This document shows, piece by piece, positions 1 to 8,073 of a stretch of 60,603 nt of DNA. The DNA lies in contig NZ_AQHN01000028.1 of NCBI RefSeq assembly GCF_000359745.1, positions 1 to 60,603 of the forward strand. Direction: 5' to 3'. Each line of letters starts with the position of its first letter. The first letter of the stretch is position 1. This stretch comes from Rhizobium freirei PRF 81 (lineage in GTDB: Bacteria > Pseudomonadota > Alphaproteobacteria > Rhizobiales > Rhizobiaceae). The position numbers and the translations under genes are program-made. A model generated the notes under the pieces. It had not been told where the DNA came from and did no database searches. It saw nothing but the letters and a program-made list of their open reading frames with translations.

Positions 1-114
1 AGCCCATGCAACTACTTGCACAGAATCTCGAAGGCCAGGCCGCGTGACGATGGAGAGCGTGGGACTTCCTTTCAATATGGAATTTTCGCACCAGAGCCAA
101 AATAGCCCATCAGC

Positions 115-297
115 CTATTTCCAGTATTCGCTTCCGATGTGACAATGCAAATTGCCCGCTAATTTTCCATCGGCTGCGTAAAACAGCTCGCCAGCTTCGT
201 CGTACGTGAATCGGGCACCCCAGGCGCTCATTTCGTACTTTGAGGGATCGGCCCCATATCCATGGTCTTTTTGCTGGCGTGAGGCTTCAGCGGCCAT
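115..297 (-). CDS. possible small hypothetical protein
   Basis: A 60-residue open frame with an ATG start. The product is acidic and aromatic-rich (many Tyr, Trp and Gly) and shows no domain, signal peptide or membrane segment that I recognise. It lies divergently upstream of a ribbon-helix-helix antitoxin gene. No convincing ribosome binding site is visible. It could equally be a chance frame or the end of a decayed gene. The first 114 bases of the window hold nothing I can assign. Confidence 0.25.
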   Translation of the reverse strand: MAAEASRQQKDHGYGADPSKYEMSAWGARFTYDEAGELFYAADGKLAGNLHCHIGSEYWK

Positions 298-393
298 CTG
301 CGGCTCGTCGGAAAGCTCTCTCGCGTGGCTTGAACCTCGACGAACTACGATGGTTCGCAGATAATTATTCTGAACCAGGGAAGGTTGGGTGTT

Positions 394-639
394 ATGGCTG
401 CATTCACCGTGCGTGTTTCAGACGAAACGGCTAGTAAGCTCGACCAGATCGCGGAAAAGCTTGATCGCTCGCGCTCTTATATGGCAGCCCAGGCCATCGA
501 GGATTACGTGGCTCGCGAAGAGTGGCAAATTGCTGAAATCGAGGCCGGGTTGGCAGAAGCCAACCGAGGCGAATTCGCCAGCGACGGCAAGGTGGCGAAA
601 GTCATTGGAAAATATATCAAGTCCGCTCATCAATCATGA
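394..639 (+). CDS. CopG/ParD-type ribbon-helix-helix antitoxin
   Basis: An 81-residue protein. The N-terminus (about residues 2-45) has the pattern of a ribbon-helix-helix DNA-binding fold: a beta strand reading FTVRVSDETASKLD, then an amphipathic helix and a turn before SRSYMAAQAIEDYV. The acidic C-terminal tail would wrap the toxin. In this family the antitoxin neutralises a ParE/RelE toxin and represses its own promoter. The start at 394 is preceded by GGAAGG with a 9-base gap. A TTG further upstream (385) overlaps that ribosome binding site and is unlikely. The stop codon overlaps the ATG of the toxin gene (ATGA), the usual coupled arrangement. The partner toxin is broken, so this antitoxin may now be an orphan. 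Confidence 0.85.
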   Translation: MAAFTVRVSDETASKLDQIAEKLDRSRSYMAAQAIEDYVAREEWQIAEIEAGLAEANRGEFASDGKVAKVIGKYIKSAHQS

Positions 640-926
640 GCGACAAGCATATCCGCTGAACGAATAGAGCGCTGCGACGGCTTGATGAGATCGGTGCACA
701 TATCCAGGAGGACAATCCGGACGCCGCTGCGCGCGTGATCGCGCGAATAGTGTCGGCGGTAGACATGCTTGCCGATTTTCCCGCAACGGGTCGCGTTGGT
801 CGCATCAATGGCACGCGCGAACTGGTGCTGGCGGATATCCCTCATCTTATTCCCTACCGTGTCGAGCACGACATAGAGATACTCACGGTCATGTATGCTC
901 GTCAGCGCTGGCCTTCGGAGCTTTAG
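636..926 (+). pseudogene. ParE/RelE-family toxin broken by a nonsense codon
   Basis: Reading from the ATG at 636 gives MSDKHIR, then TGA at 657-659, then TNRALRRLDEIGAHI and on without interruption to TAA at 926. Family members begin with a short strand of the form I-x-W-T-x-x-A-L-x-x-L, so the TGA sits exactly where the conserved Trp (TGG) is expected. The rest of the fold is intact: NPDAAARVIARI, FPATGRVGRINGTREL, and the C-terminal ARQRWPSEL. The only in-frame restart I see is a GTG at 735, which would lose the first 33 residues and part of the toxin core. I therefore call it inactive in this strain. A sequencing error at one base would restore the gene. Confidence 0.8.
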
Positions 927-1165
927 GTTTCTATCTTGAGTTCCAAGCTGACGCAGGCAGCGTCGGTTCATATCCTCTTCAAGAGCCAGCTATTTCGTTT
1001 GCAGTTGAAGGAAGCGGAATAGCTGGGTTGGAAGTTCAAATCCGCGAAAGGTGTTTAGAACAGCCGATTACTTTACATCGGACAGGCTGCACAGACGATC
1101 AAGGGAAACCGCTCACAGCGGACTCTTTCGACAACCTCAAAGTCAGAAGTTCAGGCTATCAAACA

Positions 1166-2098
1166 TCAATCGCGGTCAATCTCGATCCGGAGGTCGCGGA
1201 TCAACGCTTCGCGCTCGGCGAGCGCATCAATAGCTCCGTCGGCCAGCGTTCTGGCGACGATGTTGAGCAGACCTTCGCAGAAGACGATATAGGCACCCAT
1301 GCTGTTGCTGAAGAAGCTGCTTGCATGCGGCACCAGAAACGCATGCCGGGCAGGCGGGACCAGGGGAGACGATCGGGTATCAGTTACGGCGATGACGTCC
1401 AGCCCACGCCGGGCGCCGAGGGCTGCGACTTCGGCGACATTGCGTGTATAAGGCGCGCAACTTGCAACGACAAGAACATCGGCGGGCTCAAGCTGGGCTA
1501 GTCCCTCCGCTTCACCGAGGCGCGGCGCATCGAGCAGGGAAACGTCGCTTCTCAACATCGCCAATCCATAGGTCAGAAAGCTCGCGAAGGCGTGAAACTG
1601 GCGCACGCCGTAGACACGAACGCGCCTTGCATGTGCGAGCCTATCTGCCGCGGCCCGCAATTCGGTTCCGTCGAGTTGCGCGAGAAACCCGTCGATATTG
1701 TTTTTCGATTCAGCAGCCAGCTTCTCGAAAACATGGATTTCCTCGTCGGCGTCCTCTTTGATCGAGATCAACCGACCGGCCTGGCGGCTGTAGAAATAGC
1801 GCCCGTCATCGGAAATCGCTTCCCGGAAAATATCCTGAAAATCCCCAAAGCCGCCATAGCCCAAGCGTTTGGCGAGCCGGGTCAGGGTAGATGGGTTGAT
1901 GCCGAGCCCGTCAGCCAATTCGGAAATCGTACGGACCGCCGTCTGTTCAGGCGTATCGACAAGGCGGGAGAGAACCCCGAGTGCCTTGCCTCCCAGCGAG
2001 AGGTTGGTGTTGCCGCGTCTAATGTCCACCGTCAGCGCCCGGAGCTCCTCAAGTGTTTGCGGGCGCGGGGAGCTTTTCGATGCGGTTGCCGTGGTCAT
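1166..2098 (-). CDS. MurR/RpiR family transcriptional regulator
   Basis: A 310-residue regulator. An N-terminal RpiR-type helix-turn-helix lies at about residues 57-90 (TISELADGLGINPSTLTRLA). A SIS sugar-isomerase-fold effector domain lies at about 148-275 and contains VLVVASCAPYTRN, where a phosphosugar or similar ligand normally binds. It is the last gene of a leftward run: glnH, glnP, glnQ, C45 hydrolase, rpiR, and begins 10 bases after the hydrolase stop. This placement suggests that it controls the operon. The 16-base inverted repeat upstream of glnH (5381-5427) is a candidate target, though that link is inferred. Only weak alternative starts exist. Confidence 0.88.
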   Translation of the reverse strand: MTTATASKSSPRPQTLEELRALTVDIRRGNTNLSLGGKALGVLSRLVDTPEQTAVRTISELADGLGINPSTLTRLAKRLGYGGFGDFQDIFREAISDDGRYFYSRQAGRLISIKEDADEEIHVFEKLAAESKNNIDGFLAQLDGTELRAAADRLAHARRVRVYGVRQFHAFASFLTYGLAMLRSDVSLLDAPRLGEAEGLAQLEPADVLVVASCAPYTRNVAEVAALGARRGLDVIAVTDTRSSPLVPPARHAFLVPHASSFFSNSMGAYIVFCEGLLNIVARTLADGAIDALAEREALIRDLRIEIDRD

Positions 2099-2108
2099 TC
2101 ATCTTGCC

Positions 2109-3155
2109 TCATGCGGGACTGAGCGCATCGCTCTTAAAGCGGAAACGCGGAGAAGTATCGTATCCATCATAGATCGTGCAATCGACCTTGTCCGTACCGA
2201 TCTTGAAGCAGGCGGTTGCCAGCGTATTTTCGTTGTCCGGGTCGTCGGGCTGCTGGCGATAGATCGGTAAGGCGCTTTGCGTCGTATCGCGAAGGATCGC
2301 GAGAGGATCGACATTGTCGCCAGCCGCGGCAATCATTTCATCGGCCCGTTCCTGACGTGACTTTGAGGAGCAGGTAACGACCTGTCGCTCTGTGCCGATC
2401 CCCTGATGGATCAGGTGATTGGCGTGGCAAGAGGGGCGGCGCACGGTCTGGACGGATAGATGTTTGTGGGTGAACTCCAAGCCGAGGATATTGGCCTCCC
2501 CGGACCTGGCAAGCGTCAGATGAAAGGCACCGGCCCGCGGCGTGGTCTTCACCCGTTCGACAGCCTCATCCAGAGAGCCGCAATCCAGAAGCGCACGGGT
2601 CACGACCATGCGTGGCAGGCCTTGGCCGGTCTCGCGGGAGCGGATGTTGTTGACAGTCACGACCAAGCCGGCGTCGTTGACGGCAAAAGTGTGACCGGGC
2701 AGGGATGCGGGGTAGACGAATGCCGTAAAGGCCCTGCCTTCAGACGGGCGGACGGTCGCGAGCGCGCAGCCGCGCCGCAGGCCGGGATCGCCGTCCTCGT
2801 TGTGGGCGACGATGGGTTCAGCGCCCGGGATTTGCACTGTCGTGCAGCCGTCCGGACTCATGGCCCAGATGTCGCCGCGGCAGTTCCAAGCGAAAACATC
2901 CTCCAGCGGCAGTTCCAGGCCGGCTGCCAGCCCGCGCAATTCCTCGAAATAACGGGGAAAAAGCGTCTCTGTCAGCCTTCTCGAAGCCTGCACGCGATCG
3001 TGATTCTTCGAATCGGTCACATGTGCCCAGGCATGGGTACGGATCAGATGCGCATGGGTGGCATCCGCGCCGTGGCGCCCGAGCTGAAAGCCGATTTCGA
3101 ACGGCTCGCCGGCAATCTCGATGCTGGAAAGCCGTTGGGATCTATCAATGGACAT
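2109..3155 (-). CDS. C45-family (isopenicillin-N acyltransferase-like) hydrolase
   Basis: A 348-residue Ntn-hydrolase-fold protein. The key feature is DGCTTVQIP with Cys at residue 104. In this family a precursor is cleaved just before that Cys, which becomes the N-terminal nucleophile; the fungal acyltransferase has Gly102-Cys103-Thr-Thr at the matching place. Downstream motifs also fit: AHNEDGDP, and LPGHTFAVNDAGLVVTVNNI. Family members hydrolyse or transfer acyl groups on amides, N-acyl amino acids or penicillin-like compounds. The ATG at 3155 overlaps the end of glnQ by 11 bases, so the gene is translationally coupled to the transporter. A longer upstream extension would run inside glnQ and is rejected. 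Linkage to a glutamine-type importer suggests that it deacylates or deamidates an imported amino-acid derivative (inference). Confidence 0.82.
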   Translation of the reverse strand: MSIDRSQRLSSIEIAGEPFEIGFQLGRHGADATHAHLIRTHAWAHVTDSKNHDRVQASRRLTETLFPRYFEELRGLAAGLELPLEDVFAWNCRGDIWAMSPDGCTTVQIPGAEPIVAHNEDGDPGLRRGCALATVRPSEGRAFTAFVYPASLPGHTFAVNDAGLVVTVNNIRSRETGQGLPRMVVTRALLDCGSLDEAVERVKTTPRAGAFHLTLARSGEANILGLEFTHKHLSVQTVRRPSCHANHLIHQGIGTERQVVTCSSKSRQERADEMIAAAGDNVDPLAILRDTTQSALPIYRQQPDDPDNENTLATACFKIGTDKVDCTIYDGYDTSPRFRFKSDALSPA

Positions 3156-3873
3156 GCTGGAGGAACTCACGAAGGCGGGGATTTTCGGGATTGTCGAGCA
3201 GGGCGGCTGGATTGCCGTCGACCGTGATCTTGCCACCTTCCATGAAGATCAGCCGCGTGCCAACCTGTCGGGCAAATGCGATCTCGTGGGTAACGACGAT
3301 CATCGTCATGCCCTCTTCGGCGAGCGACTGCATGACCTTGAGCACTTCCTGGCGAAGTTCGGGATCGAGTGCCGAGGTCGGCTCGTCGAAGAGCATCAGC
3401 TTCGGCTTGACCGCGAGCGCGCGGGCGATAGCCACGCGCTGCTGCTGGCCGCCTGATAATTCGGAGGGGTAATGATGGCCTCGTTCCGCCAGCCCCACCT
3501 TAGCGAGCAGTGTTTTGGCCTGCGCGGTTGCTTCCGCTTTGCCCAGGCCGCGGACGCGGCGAGGGCCGAAAGCGACGTTTTCCAGTGCCGTCATCTGTGG
3601 GAAGAGATTGAACTGCTGAAACACCATGCCCGCTTCCTGACGGATGAGGCGCACGCGCGAACGCCTCTCGCGTACACTGATATTGTCGACAACGAGATCA
3701 CCGCCATCGATTTCCTCCAGCGCATTGATGCAGCGCAGAAGGGTGGATTTGCCGGAGCCGGACGGGCCGATCAGCACCACGACCTGGCCGGCCTCAATGT
3801 TGAGATTGACGTCCTTGAGGACCGTGATCGGACCGAAGGTCTTGGTGACGTTTCTGAATTCCACGATGCTCAT
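3145..3873 (-). CDS. glnQ: glutamine-type ABC transporter ATP-binding protein
   Basis: A 242-residue ABC ATPase. It has Walker A GPSGSGKS at residues 36-43, a Q-loop in [10 protein letters not shown], the signature LSGGQQQR, Walker [13 protein letters not shown] and the switch histidine in VVTHE. The motif spacing is that of the polar-amino-acid (GlnQ/HisP) subfamily. It hydrolyses ATP on the cytoplasmic face of the GlnP channel. The ATG overlaps the glnP stop (ATGA). A much longer reading frame upstream of this start runs through glnP in another frame and is an artefact. Confidence 0.9.
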   Translation of the reverse strand: MSIVEFRNVTKTFGPITVLKDVNLNIEAGQVVVLIGPSGSGKSTLLRCINALEEIDGGDLVVDNISVRERRSRVRLIRQEAGMVFQQFNLFPQMTALENVAFGPRRVRGLGKAEATAQAKTLLAKVGLAERGHHYPSELSGGQQQRVAIARALAVKPKLMLFDEPTSALDPELRQEVLKVMQSLAEEGMTMIVVTHEIAFARQVGTRLIFMEGGKITVDGNPAALLDNPENPRLREFLQHVH

Positions 3874-4526
3874 AGAATGCGCATCCTTTTTTCGGTGAAG
3901 CGGAGGGCAAAGGTCAGGACGCCGGTCATGATGAGGTAGAGGATGGCGACCGCGGTCCAGATCTCCACGGCGCGGAAATTGGCCGCCATGATCTCCTGTC
4001 CCTGCCGCGTCAATTCGCCGACACCGATGACGATGAAAAGCGACGTGTCCTTCAGGCTGACTATGAATTGATTGCCGAGCGGTGGGATCATGCGGCGAAA
4101 GGCGATCGGTCCGACGACATAGGCCAGCACCTTCCACATCGGCAGGCCGAGCGCGAGCCCTGCTTCCTTGAGTCCCTTGCTGACGGAAAGCAGCGTGCCG
4201 CGAACGATTTCCGCTATATAGGCGCCTGCGTTGACGATGATGGCGGTGACAGCCGCCGTCATGGGGTTGACGCGTATATCGGCGAGCATCGGCAGGGCGA
4301 AATAGATGAACATCACCTGCACGACGATGGGTGTGCCGCGAATGATCTCCACATAGACGAAGGCGATGGCGTTGAGCAGCCAGTTGCCATAGGCGCGCAT
4401 GAAGCCTGCGACGGCACCGACGGCGATGCCGCCGACGAGACCGGCTAAAGCGATGAGAACGGTCAAGCGAGCGCCGCCGAGAAGGGCGGGCAGTGCATCG
4501 ATGACCACCGACCAGTCGAATTGCAT
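3870..4526 (-). CDS. glnP: glutamine-type ABC transporter permease
   Basis: A 218-residue inner-membrane protein with about five hydrophobic helices. The family signatures are [12 protein letters not shown] near the N-terminus and the cytoplasmic [20 protein letters not shown] loop that contacts the ATPase. It forms the membrane channel for the substrate delivered by the periplasmic protein encoded just upstream. The gap to glnH (59 bases) holds a strong hairpin; the 3' end overlaps glnQ. Confidence 0.9.
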   Translation of the reverse strand: MQFDWSVVIDALPALLGGARLTVLIALAGLVGGIAVGAVAGFMRAYGNWLLNAIAFVYVEIIRGTPIVVQVMFIYFALPMLADIRVNPMTAAVTAIIVNAGAYIAEIVRGTLLSVSKGLKEAGLALGLPMWKVLAYVVGPIAFRRMIPPLGNQFIVSLKDTSLFIVIGVGELTRQGQEIMAANFRAVEIWTAVAILYLIMTGVLTFALRFTEKRMRIL

Positions 4527-4544
4527 TGGAATACTCCCGTGGAC

Positions 4545-4569
4545 TGCGCGTCGGTCGTACCGACGCGCA
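4545..4569 (-). promoter_or_regulatory. intercistronic hairpin between glnH and glnP
   Basis: A perfect 11-base inverted repeat (4545-4555 and 4559-4569) with a 3-base loop, GC-rich, and not followed by a run of U on the transcribed strand. In binding-protein operons such hairpins protect the 3' end of the binding-protein message or partly attenuate read-through, giving more binding protein than permease. That role is inferred here. Confidence 0.7.
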
Positions 4570-4585
4570 TGAGGCTACCGGGCGA

Positions 4586-5329
4586 TCAGAGCTTCGGCTC
4601 GGCGCCGAACCACTTCTTGTAGATGGTCGTGTAGGTGCCGTCCTTCTTGAGCTTGACGAGCGAGGCATTCACCTTGGTGACGAGGTCGCTGCCCTTTGGA
4701 AAGGCGATGCCATACTGCTGTGCCATCATCTGCTCGCCGACAGCCTTCACCTTTCCGCCGCCGGCGGTCTTGATGTAATAAAGCACGTTCGGCGTATCGT
4801 GCATTGCGGCGTCGACACGGCCGGTCTGGAGTTCCATGTAGGCGTTGTCTACGTTCGGGAATTGGCGCAGTTCGGTATCCTTGAAATTGGCTTTGGCGTA
4901 GTCGGCGGCCGACGTGCCGGTCTTGATCGCCAGCGTCTTGCCTTTCAGGTCGATGGGACCGGCGATCTTGCTATCGGCCGGAACCATCAGCAGAAAGCCG
5001 CTGTCGTAGTAGCCATCGGAAAAGTCGATGACCTTCTTGCGTTCGTCCTTGATGGTGATGCCCGCAAGGCCGACATCGACCTGCTTGGTCTGCAAGGCCG
5101 GAATGATGCCGTTAAAGTCCATCGGCTGAAGCGTGTAGCTGACGCCGATATCCTTGGCGACGGCATCCCACAGGTCGATATCGAAGCCGACATACTTGTC
5201 GCCTTGCTTGAATTCGAACGGCACGAAGGCTGTGTCGGTGGCGACGATCAGATCCTTGGCCTGAACGTGGCCGAAGGAGATGGCGGCGGCGAAGACGCCG
5301 ATCAGCAAATGACGAATACGCATTTTCAT
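4586..5329 (-). CDS. glnH: glutamine-type ABC transporter substrate-binding protein
   Basis: A 247-residue periplasmic protein with a Sec signal peptide (basic MKMRIRH, hydrophobic core, likely cleavage after HVQA). The mature chain follows Escherichia coli GlnH as I remember it over its whole length, including [54 protein letters not shown] and [12 protein letters not shown]. That is close enough to suggest glutamine as the ligand rather than just a polar amino acid. The ATG at 5329 has AAGGGGAA upstream. It is the first gene of the operon with glnP, glnQ, the C45 hydrolase and the RpiR gene. Confidence 0.9.
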   Translation of the reverse strand: MKMRIRHLLIGVFAAAISFGHVQAKDLIVATDTAFVPFEFKQGDKYVGFDIDLWDAVAKDIGVSYTLQPMDFNGIIPALQTKQVDVGLAGITIKDERKKVIDFSDGYYDSGFLLMVPADSKIAGPIDLKGKTLAIKTGTSAADYAKANFKDTELRQFPNVDNAYMELQTGRVDAAMHDTPNVLYYIKTAGGGKVKAVGEQMMAQQYGIAFPKGSDLVTKVNASLVKLKKDGTYTTIYKKWFGAEPKL

Positions 5330-5380
5330 GGAAGTTCCCCTTGTTGTGGATGCGCCCAAATTTTGCTTAGTGACGCTATA

Positions 5381-5427
5381 TGCAAATATACAATGCTTTC
5401 TGAGGTTTGTCGCATTGAAAATTTGCA
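5381..5427. promoter_or_regulatory. long inverted repeat upstream of glnH, candidate operator
   Basis: Arms of 16 bases at 5381-5396 and 5412-5427 match in inverted orientation with two mismatches, separated by 15 bases. The block is AT-rich, starts 52 bases upstream of the glnH ATG, and a related GCATTGAAG half-site follows at about 5442. The arm centres are about three helical turns apart, as expected for a dimeric or tetrameric regulator. One of the two RpiR proteins encoded nearby is the obvious candidate. Confidence 0.6.
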
Positions 5428-5715
5428 AGCGTTGATCCATTGCATTGAAGACGATGCATATAAAAGAGGCGGTAATTCATCCTTCCGCCAGCCGGCTTCA
5501 AAGTCGATGAAGCACGGAATTCAAAGAAACCGTTTCATATCAATTTGTTGCTTGTGTTTTGGCCGATCGGGGTCTGCGCCGGATTGAGGGGCTGTTCAAA
5601 ATGAAGGCGGATTGCCTAGATATGAAACAGACGAATCTCATGATGCATTTGCGCAACAGATGGATCAAAAAAGGCATTTTTAGAGCGTCCATGAAGGAAT
5701 GCAGAATATGCAGAA

Positions 5716-5740
5716 GCCCGCGCTGCAGGACAGCGCGGGC
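5716..5740 (-). terminator. terminator hairpin after the aminotransferase gene
   Basis: A perfect 10-base stem, GCCCGCGCTG (5716-5725) and its complement (5731-5740), with a 5-base loop. It lies about 30 bases beyond the aminotransferase stop on the leftward strand. The following U-tract is short (TTCTGCAT), so it may be leaky. It separates the rpiR-aminotransferase pair from the gln operon promoter. Confidence 0.65.
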
Positions 5741-5772
5741 CTTCTTCAGAGGTTACCAGCCTTTGCCAGCAC

Positions 5773-7101
5773 TCAAACGGAGGCGATGGCGGCCTCGATG
5801 GCATCTGCCAATCTTTCGACAATCGCCTCGACGTCGCTTTTCCCGACGATGAAGGGCGGTGCAAGCAGAACGTGGTCGCCGTTCTGTCCATCGATGGTGC
5901 CGCCCATCGGGTAGACCATCAGACCGCGCGTCATGGCCTCCTTCTTGATCCGGGCATTGAGTTTCAGCCCGGCGTCGAACGGTTTCTTCGTCGCCCGATC
6001 CTTCACGAGCTCCACGCCGCGGAACAAGCCGCGGCCGCGGATGTCACCCACATGGCGGTGGTTGCCCAGCCGCTCGACAAGACATGTTTCCAGATGGTTC
6101 CCCATAGCCCTGACATTGCCGAGCAGGCCATCCCGCTTCAGGATGGTTTGCACCGCAAGCCCTGCGGCAGCGGCCATTGGGTGGCCCATATAGGTATGGC
6201 CGTGCTGAAAGAAGCCCGATCCGAGCGCGAAGGCATCGAAGATGCGCTTTGACAGCAACACCGCGCCGACGGGCTGATACCCGCCCCCAAGACCCTTGGC
6301 GATGGTCACGATGTCGGGCGAGACCCCGTCCTGCTCGCAGGCGTGCAGCGTGCCTGTTCGGCCCATGCCGCACATCACCTCATCGAGGATCAGCAGCACG
6401 CCATACTTATCGCAGATGGCGCGAATGCGTTTCAGATAGTCGGCGACCGGCGGAACGGCACCAGCCGTTGCGCCTACCACCGTTTCGGCGACGAAGGCGA
6501 TGACTTGGTCGGCGCCGAGTTTGAGGATCTTCGCCTCCAGTTCGCCCGCGGCGCGCGCCGCATAGGCCTCGTCGCTTTCGTCGGGCATTTGCAGGCGATA
6601 GGCATAGCAGGGATCAATATGATGTGTTTCGATCAGCAGCGGCTTGAACTGAGCCCGCCGCCATTCGTTGCCGCCGGTTGCCAGCGCGCCCAGGGTGTTG
6701 CCGTGATAACTCTGTCGGCGCGCGATAATGTGACGACGCTGTGGCTCGCCTTTCTCAACGAAATATTGCCGCGCCATCTTCAGTGCCGCTTCCACCGCCT
6801 CCGAACCGCCGCTGACGAGATAGACATGATCGAGACCTTCCGGCGCATCGTCGACGAGCCTGTCCGCCAGTTCTTCGGCGACTTCGGTCGTGAAGAAGCC
6901 GGTATGGGCATAGGCGATGCGGTCAAGCTGCGCATGAAGCGCGGCAAGCACGTCGGGATGGGCGTGGCCCAGGCAGGAAACGGCAGCACCTCCAGAGGCG
7001 TCGATATAGGCCTTGCCGGTGGCATCGAACAGATGAATGCCTTCGCCGCGCACGGCGACCGGCAGGCTGGCATGAATGGATCGATGAAGCAGGTGGGTCA
7101 C
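5773..7101 (-). CDS. class III (omega-amino acid type) aminotransferase
   Basis: A 442-residue PLP enzyme of the subgroup that includes ornithine, beta-alanine and 4-aminobutyrate transaminases. Visible motifs are SGGSEAVEAALKMARQY (cofactor phosphate binding), RRQSYHGNT, LLILDEVMCGMGRTG with Asp240 contacting the pyridine nitrogen, and AKGLGGGYQP with Lys269 as the Schiff-base lysine. It would move an amino group from an amine or amino acid to pyruvate or 2-oxoglutarate. The start is GTG at 7101, overlapping the stop of the upstream regulator gene (GTGA). Next to a beta-keto acid cleavage enzyme, a beta-amino acid is an attractive substrate (inference). Confidence 0.88.
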   Translation of the reverse strand: MTHLLHRSIHASLPVAVRGEGIHLFDATGKAYIDASGGAAVSCLGHAHPDVLAALHAQLDRIAYAHTGFFTTEVAEELADRLVDDAPEGLDHVYLVSGGSEAVEAALKMARQYFVEKGEPQRRHIIARRQSYHGNTLGALATGGNEWRRAQFKPLLIETHHIDPCYAYRLQMPDESDEAYAARAAGELEAKILKLGADQVIAFVAETVVGATAGAVPPVADYLKRIRAICDKYGVLLILDEVMCGMGRTGTLHACEQDGVSPDIVTIAKGLGGGYQPVGAVLLSKRIFDAFALGSGFFQHGHTYMGHPMAAAAGLAVQTILKRDGLLGNVRAMGNHLETCLVERLGNHRHVGDIRGRGLFRGVELVKDRATKKPFDAGLKLNARIKKEAMTRGLMVYPMGGTIDGQNGDHVLLAPPFIVGKSDVEAIVERLADAIEAAIASV

Positions 7102-7988
7102 GATGTTTTCCTGATGTTGCGGGACGTGAGGTGTGTGCCGAGGGCGGCAAGGCGTTCGTCGAATTCGCGCAGCGCCGAAAGCGTCTCGTCGCCGCCGTGA
7201 CCGGCAACGAGCGCGCCGACAATTTCGGCCGCCGCAAAAGCCGGCACCATGCTGTGGAAGAAGGAGGGGCTGTCAGTCTCGATGAGAAGAGCGGCGTCGG
7301 CGGATTGCGCCAGCGGCGCCACGACGCTGTCGGTAATGGCAACGACGCTAACACCGCGTTCGCGGGCATAATCGGCGATCTCTATGGTGGCGCGCGTATA
7401 GGGAAGCACGCTCACTGCCACCAGTACATCCTGCGGCCCGGCGCGGCCGATGGGATCCGCGCCGGTTCCGCCGATCCCATCGAGCAGCGTCGAACGTTTT
7501 CCGATAAGTGAGAGGATGTAATGAAGGTGCCAGGCTACCGCATGGCTGGAACGCAGGCCCAGGCAATAGACCTCGCGCGCCGCCGAAATGCGAGCGCTGG
7601 TCTCGGCGAAGCGAGCAAGCGAATCCGGTTTTGCAAGTGATGCCGCTTGTCTGCCGAAGGTCATCAGCATTTCTCCGGCGAGAAACCGGTCACCCTTTAG
7701 TTTTTGGTGCTGCGCCTGTTCGCTCACGCGCCCTGCAAAGTTTGGTGCGTCGCCTCTGACCGCGGCGCGATAGAGCGACCGGATGTCCTCGTATCCATCG
7801 AAGCCGAGATGCTTGGCCAGCCGGGTCATTGTTGCCGGTTGTAAGCCCGCTTGGCGTGCCTGCTCGCGCATCGACAGCAACGCGATATCGCGTGGATTGT
7901 CGAGAAGATAGCGGGCAGCCGCCTGCAATTGGGCTGACATGCCTTCGAAAGCGGCCAGGATCATCTGTTCAAGGGGATTTTTTTCCAT
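7098..7988 (-). CDS. MurR/RpiR family transcriptional regulator
   Basis: A 296-residue regulator with an RpiR helix-turn-helix (about residues 36-62, REQARQAGLQPATMTRLA) and a SIS domain (about 125-255) with DVLVAVSVLPYTRATIE. It is similar in plan to the regulator at 1166-2098, so the two may be paralogues. The ATG at 7988 is chosen because the longer upstream frame runs into the divergent gene and the operator. It is transcribed with the aminotransferase and divergently from the BKACE gene. The 34-base palindrome between them is a likely binding site. Confidence 0.88.
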   Translation of the reverse strand: MEKNPLEQMILAAFEGMSAQLQAAARYLLDNPRDIALLSMREQARQAGLQPATMTRLAKHLGFDGYEDIRSLYRAAVRGDAPNFAGRVSEQAQHQKLKGDRFLAGEMLMTFGRQAASLAKPDSLARFAETSARISAAREVYCLGLRSSHAVAWHLHYILSLIGKRSTLLDGIGGTGADPIGRAGPQDVLVAVSVLPYTRATIEIADYARERGVSVVAITDSVVAPLAQSADAALLIETDSPSFFHSMVPAFAAAEIVGALVAGHGGDETLSALREFDERLAALGTHLTSRNIRKTS

Positions 7989-8023
7989 GTCGCTACCGTA
8001 TCCTTGATCGGGAGTTATTGCAA

Positions 8024-8057
8024 CATATGTTTCATTATGATTTATATGAAACATATG
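8024..8057. promoter_or_regulatory. perfect 12-bp inverted repeat, likely RpiR operator
   Basis: CATATGTTTCAT (8024-8035) and its exact complement ATGAAACATATG (8046-8057) flank a 10-base AT-rich spacer; the arms are two helical turns apart centre to centre. The site fills the 85-base gap between the divergent RpiR and BKACE genes, where it would cover promoters of both. The symmetry is seen directly; the identity of the binding protein is inferred. Confidence 0.8.
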
Positions 8058-8073
8058 GATCTTAGGAGGTGGC

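Noticed and set aside
1028..1501. A 157-codon plus-strand frame
   Set aside because: It lies mostly antisense to the RpiR gene and lacks a ribosome binding site and any recognisable domain.
3145..4668. A 507-codon frame running from glnP into glnQ
   Set aside because: The first half is an Arg/Ser/His-rich shadow of the glnP gene in another frame. The real ATPase begins at ATG 3873 with an ATGA overlap.
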